Origin: an uncultured Prevotellaceae bacterium
Lineage (GTDB): Bacteria > Bacteroidota > Bacteroidia > Bacteroidales > Bacteroidaceae
Direction of reading: 5' to 3'
NCBI GenBank assembly: GCA_900315455.1
Contig: OMZE01000023.1
Coordinates: 1-64,000, forward strand
DNA length: 64,000 bases
The translations under genes were made by a program, and so were the position numbers. Below the pieces are notes generated by a model that did no database searches, had not been told where the DNA came from, and saw only the letters and a list, made by a program, of their open reading frames with translations. Shown here one piece after another: positions 1 to 7,573 of this stretch (the first letter of the stretch is position 1; each line of letters begins with the position of its first letter).

Positions 1-45
1 TGGCATTGTTGTTGGCATAATAAATAATGATGATGAACAATGCCG

Positions 46-77
46 CAAAGATAGAAAATCAAACAATGAAAATCAAT
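46..77 (-). promoter_or_regulatory. Possible leftward Bacteroidetes-type promoter
   Basis: On the minus strand a TATCTTTG box (46-53) lies 20 bp from ATTG (74-77), a 3 of 4 match to the TTTG -33 element. It would fire off the left edge of the window, so its gene is not visible. Confidence 0.4.
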
Positions 78-341
78 GCGTAATCGCGGAGACGCTTACT
101 TTTCAAAGTAGTTTCGATAAATTTTTGAAAGATACGGCAAAAATAGTGATAAAATGTGAAAATATCATCGTTTTATTTGTGTTTTTTTACCTCAATTTGT
201 AGAATTTAAGATTTTTCTTTTATCCAGAATCATTAGAATGACAGAAAAGCCTTCACTATGGGCTATGGGATTGCGAAGAAACTCGGCGATTGGGGATTAT
301 ACAAACAGGAGCCCTCATTCCGAAACACATGACGTGTAAAC

Positions 342-389
342 ACAAAGGACAGCCGTAGAAAGATGGCTGTCCTTTGTATTTTCTTTAAC
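342..389. terminator. Hairpin terminator, 13-bp perfect stem
   Basis: The arms at 342-354 and 365-377 are perfectly complementary, with a 10-base loop, followed on the plus strand by a T-rich stretch (ATTTTCTTT). It sits six bases past the stop codon of the leftward regulator gene, so it probably ends that transcript too. Confidence 0.65.
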
Positions 390-394
390 AAATG

Positions 395-2089
395 CTATTG
401 TTGGGCACGCCCTGCTTTTGCCTTTTCGAGGTACTGTGAGGGAGTGATACCGAAATATTTCTTGAAAGCCCTGGAGAAGTTGGGGGCATCGTTGTAGGCA
501 CAGAGCACAGCAATCTCGGTGATGTTGAGTTCGGGATGGTTGTCGAGCAGGTGTTGTGCCCGTTTCATGCGGAGTTGGGTAATGAAGTCCTGCGGTTTCT
601 CACCAGCCACACTGGTGAGCCGTTGCCGGAACTGATAGAGGCTCATACCCATCTGTTGGGCCACGCCCTCGGCATCCACCTGGCCATTGAGCATCATGCA
701 GTTGACAGTGTTGATGGTCTTGTTGAGGAACTCCTTGTCGGCCTCGTTCAGGGTCTCCTTTTCGTTGTCACCCTCACGGTTTTCCAACATCTGGTCGTAG
801 TCGATGGACAGTTGCCGGTATTTCTCGCGCAAGGCGTTGATGTCGGCAGTCAGTTCCTCGTTCAGCCTTCTCTGCCGCTTATGGCGTCGCGACATCACCC
901 ACCATACCCCTATCGCCAGGAGCAGCAAGGCGATGGCGATGACGACACCCGTGATGATTGACCATCGTTTGGCAGCACGCTCTGCCTCGTTCTCTTTCTT
1001 CAGCCAGTCGTTGCCGAACTCCGCATTGTAGCGTGCCAGGCTCTCGGCAGATGCATTGGTATAGAGCGAGTCCTTGAGGTCGTTGAATCGGTCGAGTTCC
1101 ACCTTCGCACTGTCGGGCTGACTGTTCCACAAACTCTCATAAAGTCCTCTTCTGGAATGCATCTCATTGGCTTTGTCGCCCATCTTCTGCAGGAGAAGGG
1201 CTGCCTCCCTGTAATACGGCACCGCCTCCTCCTCACGTTTCTGGCAGAGCAGCGCCATGCCCATCTTGTTGTCGGCGATGGCAAGCGAATGCAGGTCGCC
1301 AAGTTGGCGCAGAGCGGGGATGACCCCCGACAGCACCTCCTCGGCCTGCTTGTAATCGTGCAGGCCTATCAGTGCCGAAGCCTTCTGCGAGAGGCGCAGC
1401 ACGGCCTTGTCGCCATGTCCCAGTTGCTTCTCCAACTCATACGACTGCTCTGCAAAGGGCAGCGCCTTCTTGTCGTCACCCAGGGCATGATACACCTCTG
1501 AGGCCATGCCCAGAAGCACCGCCTGCCGCGAGGGGTTATTGGCCTTGCGTGCCATTTCCAGTCCCTTGAGGATATATTTCTCGGCTTCTTCGGGCTGGTT
1601 GGCACTCATGTAGATGGCAGCGAGCGTGTTGAGGCTCGACGACATCATGTCGGGGTCGCCACTCTTCTCGTCGATGGCATAGCATAGTTTAGCATATTTT
1701 GCCGCGGAGTTGTAATCGGCGAGTCGTATGAAGACTATAGCCAGGAGATTGAGGCAGTCAGACTCCCCACCCTTTCCCTTCATCAAGGGCAATGCTTTTT
1801 CGCCATACTCCACCGCCTTCTGGTATTGTTGCTGGTCGTAGAAATACTCTGCCGCCCAATACCACACCTGCTGCCGCAGGGAGTCGGTGGGCATGGCACT
1901 GTCAAACTGTACCAAAGAGTCGGTAAACTCCTGGTTGCCAAGCCATTTGAACAATCTGTTTGCTTCCTGTGCTTTCCCTGTCTTCTCAAACTGCTGCAAG
2001 AGAGTCTCGAAATCTCCATCAGAAGCAGTTATCGTCAAAGAGAAGAACAAAAGCACCAAAACGTATGTATATCGCTGAAACTTCTTCAT
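395..2089 (-). CDS. TPR-containing membrane regulator with C-terminal AraC-type DNA-binding domain
   Basis: The product is 564 residues. It has an N-terminal signal or anchor (MKKFQRYTYVLVLLFFSL), tetratricopeptide helices over about residues 60-350, one membrane span near 375-395 (WSIITGVVIAIALLLLAIGV), a short coiled segment, and a C-terminal AraC-type double helix-turn-helix over the last 105 residues with the typical FSRAFKKYFGITPSQY end. The family senses a periplasmic or membrane signal through TPRs and acts as a one-protein transcription switch; the ligand cannot be told from sequence. An in-frame upstream ATG at 2128 is rejected because it lies inside the promoter at 2098-2129. The chosen ATG falls about where transcription should begin, so the mRNA may be leaderless or nearly so. 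Confidence 0.85.
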   Translation of the reverse strand: MKKFQRYTYVLVLLFFSLTITASDGDFETLLQQFEKTGKAQEANRLFKWLGNQEFTDSLVQFDSAMPTDSLRQQVWYWAAEYFYDQQQYQKAVEYGEKALPLMKGKGGESDCLNLLAIVFIRLADYNSAAKYAKLCYAIDEKSGDPDMMSSSLNTLAAIYMSANQPEEAEKYILKGLEMARKANNPSRQAVLLGMASEVYHALGDDKKALPFAEQSYELEKQLGHGDKAVLRLSQKASALIGLHDYKQAEEVLSGVIPALRQLGDLHSLAIADNKMGMALLCQKREEEAVPYYREAALLLQKMGDKANEMHSRRGLYESLWNSQPDSAKVELDRFNDLKDSLYTNASAESLARYNAEFGNDWLKKENEAERAAKRWSIITGVVIAIALLLLAIGVWWVMSRRHKRQRRLNEELTADINALREKYRQLSIDYDQMLENREGDNEKETLNEADKEFLNKTINTVNCMMLNGQVDAEGVAQQMGMSLYQFRQRLTSVAGEKPQDFITQLRMKRAQHLLDNHPELNITEIAVLCAYNDAPNFSRAFKKYFGITPSQYLEKAKAGRAQQ

Positions 2090-2097
2090 TACGGCTG

Positions 2098-2129
2098 CAA
2101 AGTTAGGACAACTTGAGGGAAAAACCAAA
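2098..2129 (-). promoter_or_regulatory. Promoter of the TPR-AraC regulator
   Basis: On the minus strand TTTG (2126-2129), a 20-bp spacer and TAACTTTG (2098-2105) match the Bacteroidetes -33/-7 consensus exactly. The predicted start of transcription is at about 2088-2093, almost on the ATG at 2089. Confidence 0.75.
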
Positions 2130-2195
2130 TGAAATAGGACTCAAGTTTTTTCGCAAAGTTCATCAGCCAGCGGAATCGCCGTCATTCACACGATT

Positions 2196-2627
2196 TCACA
2201 ATTTCTTCATCATCCTATAGCAGGTGAAGGTATCACCGACGATGGCCTTGGAATCATCCGCCACATAGCCCATGGTCTCATAGAAGTGGGTTTTGTTCTC
2301 ACGACTCTCGACCACGGCAGTGGCATAGCCCAGTTGGCGCGCCCATTCTTCCGCCGCCCTGACCACCTGGGTTCCAACACCCTGGCGACGGTATTCGGGC
2401 AGCACCACGATACGTCCGAGCATCATGCTGCTGTCATCAATGGGATAGAGGCGGCAGGTGGCGACGGGCAGGTAGTCGTCGACCGCTACGATATACATCG
2501 TTTCAGGCGTGTCGTGCTCGTCAAACTCCACCTGGAGTGGAATGTGGTGCTTCCTTGCCATGGCCTGTATGCGCACATAGTAGGCACCTGCCTGCTCGGC
2601 TGTCGTTGTGGCTCTTATGATTTCCAT
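2196..2627 (-). CDS. GNAT-family N-acetyltransferase
   Basis: The product has 143 residues, the size of a single GNAT domain. The acetyl-CoA binding signature is visible as RIVVLPEYRRQGVGTQVVRA (about residues 71-90, the R/Q-x-x-G-x-G/A type), followed by ATAVVESRENKTHFYETMGY, typical of the C-terminal half. It should transfer an acetyl group from acetyl-CoA to an amine; the substrate is unknown. It lies 44 bp downstream of the helix-hairpin-helix gene on the same strand and may be the last gene of the symporter operon, although their functions look unrelated. Confidence 0.85.
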   Translation of the reverse strand: MEIIRATTTAEQAGAYYVRIQAMARKHHIPLQVEFDEHDTPETMYIVAVDDYLPVATCRLYPIDDSSMMLGRIVVLPEYRRQGVGTQVVRAAEEWARQLGYATAVVESRENKTHFYETMGYVADDSKAIVGDTFTCYRMMKKL

Positions 2628-2671
2628 TTTATAGAATCATTGGTGAGTGATGAAAACATTCGCTATGGTGA

Positions 2672-3670
2672 CTAAAACTCCACGTAAGGCGTAAGGCGCT
2701 CCAACTCCCTGGCAGGGAATTCTGGCAAGAGGGAGAGGTCGGTGAGGCTATGGAGAGGTCCCTTCAGGCGACGGTATTCGGTGATGGCTTTAGCCTGATA
2801 GAAATTGATATAGGGATGGTTGCGCAACTGATTGAGCGACATCTTGTTGAGATTCAGACGACGGAGAGGTCCGCCACCCACGTCGAAAAACGGCAGCGAC
2901 TCTTCGGGGAAGCCCTCTATCTCGAGCAACTGACCCACGTCGGCGAACCCACCCAGGCGGTCGCGATAAGCCACGATTCTGCGGGCATAGTAACTGCCTA
3001 TCCCCGGTACCTTCTTCAGCATCGTGGTATCTGCCGCGTTGAGTGACACATGCTCGCCCACCTTCAGTTTTATAGGGTATCGCACCGTGTCGCGCGCATA
3101 GGTTGGCGATGAGGCAGCCACGCCACCCTCTCCGGCATTGTCGGGCGCTCCCCAGTCTCTCGAACCGCGTGAAGAGGAGGCACTGTTTCCATAACGTGGC
3201 GCATGGTATGACCGGCTGCCGCGCCCATATACCTCGGAGGCTGGACGATAGTCGGGCGAGATGCGGATATAAGGTTCCAACTCACGGTATTGCTTCACCG
3301 TAAGACCATAGACGCGGGCGAAGTCAGTAGGCTCGCGATATACCCCACCCTTTGCCCTGTATTTCAGGATGTTGCGCACCTGCCAGGGCTGCAGGCCCAA
3401 CCGCAGGAGTTGGCTGCTGTCGGCGGTATTGGGGTCGAAGACAAAGCGCTCTGGCGCGACGAGGGCAGACTGGCCATCGGTAGAACCGGGAGAATCAGGC
3501 GATCCGGTGTTATCTGTATTTTCAGAAAGACGGGAGTTATCCGACGAGCCAGTGGTGGTGTTTCTACCCAAGAAGAAGATGACCAGCAAGGCGGCGACGA
3601 TGACACACAATGCCACCACTATCACTCTCCTGTCAGACTTCTGAAAATAGAAAAACTCCTTCAAAGACAT
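2672..3670 (-). CDS. Membrane-anchored helix-hairpin-helix (ComEA-like) protein
   Basis: The product has 332 residues: one N-terminal membrane span (VIVVALCVIVAALLVIFFLG, about 15-34), a low-complexity Ser/Gly/Asp linker, then three helix-hairpin-helix units. The first begins FDPNTADSSQLLRLGL, the second VSLNAADTTMLKKVPGIGSY, and the third LNLNKMSLNQLRNHPYINFY. HhH pairs bind DNA backbone without sequence preference; ComEA uses them to take up DNA at the cell surface. In Bacteroidetes the family role is not settled, so DNA binding at the membrane is inference. The start lies 14 bp after the stop of the upstream symporter gene, suggesting co-transcription. Confidence 0.8.
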   Translation of the reverse strand: MSLKEFFYFQKSDRRVIVVALCVIVAALLVIFFLGRNTTTGSSDNSRLSENTDNTGSPDSPGSTDGQSALVAPERFVFDPNTADSSQLLRLGLQPWQVRNILKYRAKGGVYREPTDFARVYGLTVKQYRELEPYIRISPDYRPASEVYGRGSRSYHAPRYGNSASSSRGSRDWGAPDNAGEGGVAASSPTYARDTVRYPIKLKVGEHVSLNAADTTMLKKVPGIGSYYARRIVAYRDRLGGFADVGQLLEIEGFPEESLPFFDVGGGPLRRLNLNKMSLNQLRNHPYINFYQAKAITEYRRLKGPLHSLTDLSLLPEFPARELERLTPYVEF

Positions 3671-3684
3671 GGTCTAGACGCTTT

Positions 3685-5046
3685 TCAAATCACTCCAAGT
3701 TGATGCAAGAAGATAGCCATGATGCACAACGGACATACAAAGCGCACAAAGAAGAGGAACACCCCAAAAGAGGCCTTCGTCACCGTGGAATGGTTGGTAT
3801 ACTCGTCGTGCACCAACTGCTTTGGCACATACCACCCCACGAAGAGACATGTGAGCAGCGACCCCAGTGGCAACAACACCTTCGCCGTGAGTGCATCGCA
3901 GAAGTCGAGCAGGTTAAGTCCCATGACCTTCACGTCGCCCAGCACGCCACACGACAACGAGCAGAACACGCTGACCACACAACATGCCACGGTGACTACC
4001 AGTGCCCCTTTTCCCCGTGAGACATGGAATTCCTCATAGAAGAAAGCCGTGCCTATCTCGTGCATGGAAATGGTAGAGGTGAGGGCAGCCAAGGACAGGA
4101 GAGCATAGAAGAAGACAGAGATGACATAACCTACCACCGGCATCCCGCCAAAAGCCTGGTGGAACACGTTGGGCAAGGTGATGAAGATGAGCGATGGACC
4201 AGAATCAGGACTCACACCCACGGAAAACGCCGCTGGGAAAATCATCAGTCCGGCGAGCACCGCCACGAGGGTGTCGAGGAGGGCTATCTGCACAGCCGAC
4301 CCCACCAGATTGGTGTTTTTGGAGAAATAGGAGGCATAGGTGCACAGGCAAGCCGTTCCCAGGCTAAGGGAGAAGAAAGCCTGTCCGAGGGCATCGAAGA
4401 AGGTGCCGCGGTTGATTTTGGAAAAGTCGGGATGAAAGAGGAACGACACCCCCTTTCCCGCTCCCGGCAACATACACGATGCCACGATAATCAGCACGAG
4501 GAGCACGAGGAGGGTAGGCATGAAGAGTTTGGAGGCCTTTTCTATGCCGTTGCGAATCCCCCTCACTACGACCAAGTGTGTCAATAATATGAATCCTACC
4601 GCCCACAGCGTAGGTTTCCATGGGTCGGAGGAAAAAGACTTGAAATACTGGAGCACATAGTCGGCGTCGCCCATCACCTGTCCTGCCACCGAGGCGAAGA
4701 GGAATTGCAGGCACCACCCCGCCACCACGGCATAAAAGCCCAGGATAATCATCGAAGTGAATACCCCCAGGTAGCCGATGACACGAAACGGTGTCCTGCC
4801 AGCCAACTGGCGGTAAGCCCTTGCGGCATTGGAGCCCGAGGAGCGTCCTACGACAAACTCCGCCACCATGCCCGGCACGCCAAGCATCAGCACAAAGAAC
4901 AGATAGAGGAGGATAAAGGCTGCGCCACCATTCATTCCCGTCATGTAGGGGAACCGCCAGATATTGCCCAGACCCACAGCCGACCCTGCCGTGGCCAGAA
5001 TGATGCCCAACTTGCTACCGAAACTGCCTCTGCTATTCCCTGCCAT
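3685..5046 (-). CDS. Sodium:neurotransmitter symporter family (NSS) transporter, copy A
   Basis: The product has 453 residues with 11-12 hydrophobic segments. The N-terminal NSS signature is clear: GSKLGIILATAGSAVGLGN, then IWRFPYMTGMNGGAAF, which is the unwound TM1 region that binds sodium and substrate. The family imports amino acids or related amines with sodium. It is a close paralogue of the next gene upstream (5060-6424), sharing the same TM1 motif, the MLPGAGKGVSFLFHPDFSKI block and the FPAAFSVGVSPDSG block. The 13-bp gap between the two genes supports a tandem duplication inside one operon. Substrate is not predictable from what I can see. Confidence 0.92.
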   Translation of the reverse strand: MAGNSRGSFGSKLGIILATAGSAVGLGNIWRFPYMTGMNGGAAFILLYLFFVLMLGVPGMVAEFVVGRSSGSNAARAYRQLAGRTPFRVIGYLGVFTSMIILGFYAVVAGWCLQFLFASVAGQVMGDADYVLQYFKSFSSDPWKPTLWAVGFILLTHLVVVRGIRNGIEKASKLFMPTLLVLLVLIIVASCMLPGAGKGVSFLFHPDFSKINRGTFFDALGQAFFSLSLGTACLCTYASYFSKNTNLVGSAVQIALLDTLVAVLAGLMIFPAAFSVGVSPDSGPSLIFITLPNVFHQAFGGMPVVGYVISVFFYALLSLAALTSTISMHEIGTAFFYEEFHVSRGKGALVVTVACCVVSVFCSLSCGVLGDVKVMGLNLLDFCDALTAKVLLPLGSLLTCLFVGWYVPKQLVHDEYTNHSTVTKASFGVFLFFVRFVCPLCIMAIFLHQLGVI

Positions 5047-5059
5047 AAGCGTCTGTATT

Positions 5060-6424
5060 TCAAATGACTTCCAACTGGTGCAGGAAGATGAGCAAAATGC
5101 TCACCGGACAGACGAAGCGCACGAGGAAGAGATACACGCCAAAAAACGTTCCACGGAGCGTACCCCAGTTGGTGAACTCGTCGTGCACCAGTTTGCGTGG
5201 CACCACCCATCCTAAGAAGAGACAAGTGAGGAACCCGCCAATGGGCAGGAACAATTGCCCGGTCACGAAGTCGAAGAGGTCGAACAAGGGCATGCCGAAG
5301 AGCGTCAGCGCATCGCATGCGCCCAGCGAGAGCGAACAGAAAGCACCTATCACAATGCATGTCACGGTGATATACGTGGCCGCCCGCGGCCTGGTGATGC
5401 GACATTCCTCTTGCAGGAACGCCGTACTCACCTCGTGCAGGGAGATGAGCGAGGTGAGGGCTGCCACTGCCAGCAGCAAGTAGAAGAGTACTGCCACCAC
5501 ATAGCCCACCACCGGCATCGTAGAGAATGCCTGGTGGAACACGTTGGGCAGGGTAATGAACACCAGCGATGCCCCCGAGTCGGGACTGATGCCCACCGAG
5601 AATGCCGCCGGGAAAATCATCAATCCGGCAAGCACTGCCACCATACAGTCGATGATGCTAATCTGCACCGCCGACTTGAGCAGGTCGGTATGGCGTGTGA
5701 AATAGGAGGCATACGTACAAATACATCCCATAGCGATGCTCAGCGAGTAGAACGACTGTCCAAGGGCACCGAGGAACACGCCACTGTCTACCTTCGTGAA
5801 ATCGGGCTTGAAGAGGAAGGCTATGCCCTTTCCCGCCCCCGGCAACATGCAAGAAGCCACTACAATGACAAGGAGGAGGATGAACAGCACGGGCATCATG
5901 AGTTTCGACATCCGCTCGATGCCATTGCGCACTCCTCTGACCACCACCATGTGGGTGATGACAAGGAAGATAGCCGCCCACAAGATGGGTTTCACAGGAT
6001 GGGAGGAAAACTCCTGGAAATACTGCTTCACATATTCCGCATCACCGTTGATGCCGCCCACGACAGCGCCATAGACATACTGCAGGCACCAGCCCGACAC
6101 TACGGCATAATAGCCCGTGATGAGGAATCCGGTGAGCACGCCAAGATATCCCACGTATTTCCAAGCCTTGCCTTCAGCCAGGTGGCTATAGGCGCGGGCT
6201 GTGTTGGCAGCGCCGTGGCGGCCGATGATGAACTCGCTCACCATACATGGAATACCGAGGAGAAGCACGCACACCACATACACAATGATGAACACCGCTC
6301 CACCGTTTTCGCCTGCCATATAAGGGAAGCGCCACACATTGCCCAGACCTACGGCAGACCCTGCCGTGGCCAGGATGATACCCAGTTTGCTTCCAAAACT
6401 GGCACGTTCGGTTGTCTTCGACAT
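5060..6424 (-). CDS. Sodium:neurotransmitter symporter family (NSS) transporter, copy B
   Basis: The product has 454 residues from the chosen ATG (MSKTTERASFGSK); an upstream in-frame ATG at 6454 would add ten residues with no family match. The TM1 signature is SAVGLGNVWRFPYMAGENGG, followed by about eleven further membrane helices. This is the first gene of the run towards copy A, the HhH protein and the acetyltransferase. Copy A and copy B differ over the C-terminal third more than in TM1-TM8, suggesting they may have diverged in substrate or regulation. Confidence 0.92.
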   Translation of the reverse strand: MSKTTERASFGSKLGIILATAGSAVGLGNVWRFPYMAGENGGAVFIIVYVVCVLLLGIPCMVSEFIIGRHGAANTARAYSHLAEGKAWKYVGYLGVLTGFLITGYYAVVSGWCLQYVYGAVVGGINGDAEYVKQYFQEFSSHPVKPILWAAIFLVITHMVVVRGVRNGIERMSKLMMPVLFILLLVIVVASCMLPGAGKGIAFLFKPDFTKVDSGVFLGALGQSFYSLSIAMGCICTYASYFTRHTDLLKSAVQISIIDCMVAVLAGLMIFPAAFSVGISPDSGASLVFITLPNVFHQAFSTMPVVGYVVAVLFYLLLAVAALTSLISLHEVSTAFLQEECRITRPRAATYITVTCIVIGAFCSLSLGACDALTLFGMPLFDLFDFVTGQLFLPIGGFLTCLFLGWVVPRKLVHDEFTNWGTLRGTFFGVYLFLVRFVCPVSILLIFLHQLEVI

Positions 6425-6514
6425 GTCGTTTCTTGTTTTCAACGAATAAGGCATGAAAAGTGTCTAAAAGACAAAATCTTTCCCGCCATCACCTCAGAAA
6501 TACAAAAAAGTGAG

Positions 6515-6522
6515 TAAATTTG
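6515..6522 (+). promoter_or_regulatory. -7 box for the VanZ-like gene
   Basis: TAAATTTG matches TAnnTTTG. No good -33 TTTG is present 20 bp upstream. The box lies 20 bp before ATG 6543 and inside the longer open frame beginning at 6510, which argues for the shorter start. Confidence 0.5.
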
Positions 6523-6542
6523 CCACAAAAACACCATCACAC

Positions 6543-6938
6543 ATGAGATATTCCTGGCATCTGATTACCCACTATCCCCTTTCCACATTCCTTATCGTAG
6601 TGATATGGTTTCTCTGTTTCTGGCTCTCCCCACCACCAACACCCCTCGACAATGTGGCGTTCATCGACAAATGGACCCACATGGTCATGTATCTGGGCAC
6701 CTGTTCGGTGATATGGTGGGAATATCTTCGCCGCCATGAGAAGGTGAACTGGCTCAAGACACTGATATGGGCATGGGCTGGGCCGATACTGATGAGCGGA
6801 CTGATAGAACTGCTACAAGCCCATTGCACCGGAGGCCGGAGGAGTGGCGAGTGGCTTGACTTCGCCGCCAACGCCACCGGGGCCACCCTGGCACTGGTCA
6901 TCGGTATTCTGGCGGCAAGGTTCCTTTCAAAAGGCTAA
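6543..6938 (+). CDS. VanZ-like small membrane protein
   Basis: The product has 131 residues with three to four membrane helices (about 12-30, 45-62, 78-96 and 108-126). The FIDKWTHMVMYLGTC and EWLDFAANATGATLALVIG segments are typical of VanZ-like proteins, where D/N and G residues sit in the last helix pair. VanZ gives low-level teicoplanin resistance in its original host; most homologues have no proven role. Start 6543 (MRYSWHL) is preferred over 6510 because a -7 box lies between them. Its last 41 bases overlap the 3' end of the convergent CYTH gene. Confidence 0.75.
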   Translation: MRYSWHLITHYPLSTFLIVVIWFLCFWLSPPPTPLDNVAFIDKWTHMVMYLGTCSVIWWEYLRRHEKVNWLKTLIWAWAGPILMSGLIELLQAHCTGGRRSGEWLDFAANATGATLALVIGILAARFLSKG

Positions 6939-7398
6939 ACGGATACTTGCGCAAACTTCTGTTGGTGAACCGGCGGTCGCCAGTCACCTCCATACCAATG
7001 AAATCGGGACAGACAAACTCCTCGTCGGGACTGCCCAACTCCACCTCTGCCATTACCAAGCCCTCATTGTCGCCATAGAACTCGTCGACCTCGAAGACGT
7101 GGTCACCGCTGCGCACCAGGTAGCGCGTCTTGTCGATGACCCCTGGCTCACAGAGTTGGAAGAGGTGTGAGGCTTCCTCCAGGGAAATTTCCTTCTCAAA
7201 CTCATATCTTGAAAGTCCACCGTCGAGCGATGGACCCTTGATGGTAAGATAGCCTTTATCGTCGCGCTGTCTCACCCTTACCGTAGCCCCTGTTGCCGCG
7301 ATATACCCTTGTTTGATGCGGCTGCTCGCAAAAGCCTGCCCCTTGTAGTCGCGGTCTTTATGCACCAGGAACTTGCGTTCGATTTCCATTCCACTCAT
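6898..7398 (-). CDS. CYTH-domain triphosphate-binding protein
   Basis: The product has 166 residues. It begins with the diagnostic ExExK motif (EIERKFLV, residues 5-12) and carries the alternating charged strands of the triphosphate tunnel (VRVRQRDDKGYLTIKG, ETRYLVRSG-like and FEVDEFYGDN segments). Related proteins are inorganic triphosphatases, thiamine triphosphatases or adenylate cyclases; the short bacterial single-domain form is most often a tripolyphosphatase. ATG 7398 is three bases after the stop of the 46-residue gene; ATG 7389 directly before EIERK is an equally possible start. Confidence 0.85.
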   Translation of the reverse strand: MSGMEIERKFLVHKDRDYKGQAFASSRIKQGYIAATGATVRVRQRDDKGYLTIKGPSLDGGLSRYEFEKEISLEEASHLFQLCEPGVIDKTRYLVRSGDHVFEVDEFYGDNEGLVMAEVELGSPDEEFVCPDFIGMEVTGDRRFTNRSLRKYPFSLLKGTLPPEYR

Positions 7399-7401
7399 AG
7401 G

Positions 7402-7542
7402 CTATGTACTCATGGCAAAGAAAGCATAACAAATGGCAAGCAGGATGAGTGCTGCAAAGATGCAACGAACCACGAATTGTGCTTGTTTTTCCTGACGTTC
7501 AGCGCGCTCAGCGCGCTTTTTCTTGGCGTTCGTACTACTCAT
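7402..7542 (-). CDS. 46-residue single-span membrane protein of unknown function
   Basis: The translation is MSSTNAKKKRAERAERQEKQ followed by AQFVVRCIFAALILLAICYA and the end FFAMST. It has a very basic cytoplasmic head of about 22 residues and one membrane span. The gene lies 31 bp after prfB and 3 bp before the CYTH gene on the same strand, so it is almost surely co-transcribed and possibly coupled to CYTH translation. I recognise no family. The tight spacing and the sensible topology are the evidence that it is real. Confidence 0.6.
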   Translation of the reverse strand: MSSTNAKKKRAERAERQEKQAQFVVRCIFAALILLAICYAFFAMST

Positions 7543-7573
7543 AAGTAATCAGTTTTATAAGGTTATTGTTGAG

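Larger units (their letters stand above)
1..394. other. Intergenic region at the left window edge
   Basis: No convincing gene is seen here. A 34-codon open frame at 238-339 on the plus strand has no recognisable product and no promoter. The stretch is very AT-rich between 100 and 235. It holds a possible leftward promoter near 46-77 and a hairpin terminator at 342-389, both listed separately. A gene reading off the left edge probably starts just outside the window. Confidence 0.5.

Noticed and set aside
238-339. 34-codon frame in the left intergenic region
   Set aside because: No promoter, no conserved feature and no hydrophobic segment support it.
5255-6517. 420-codon open frame antisense to symporter copy B
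   Set aside because: It is a His/Glu/Arg-rich shadow frame with no recognisable domain.
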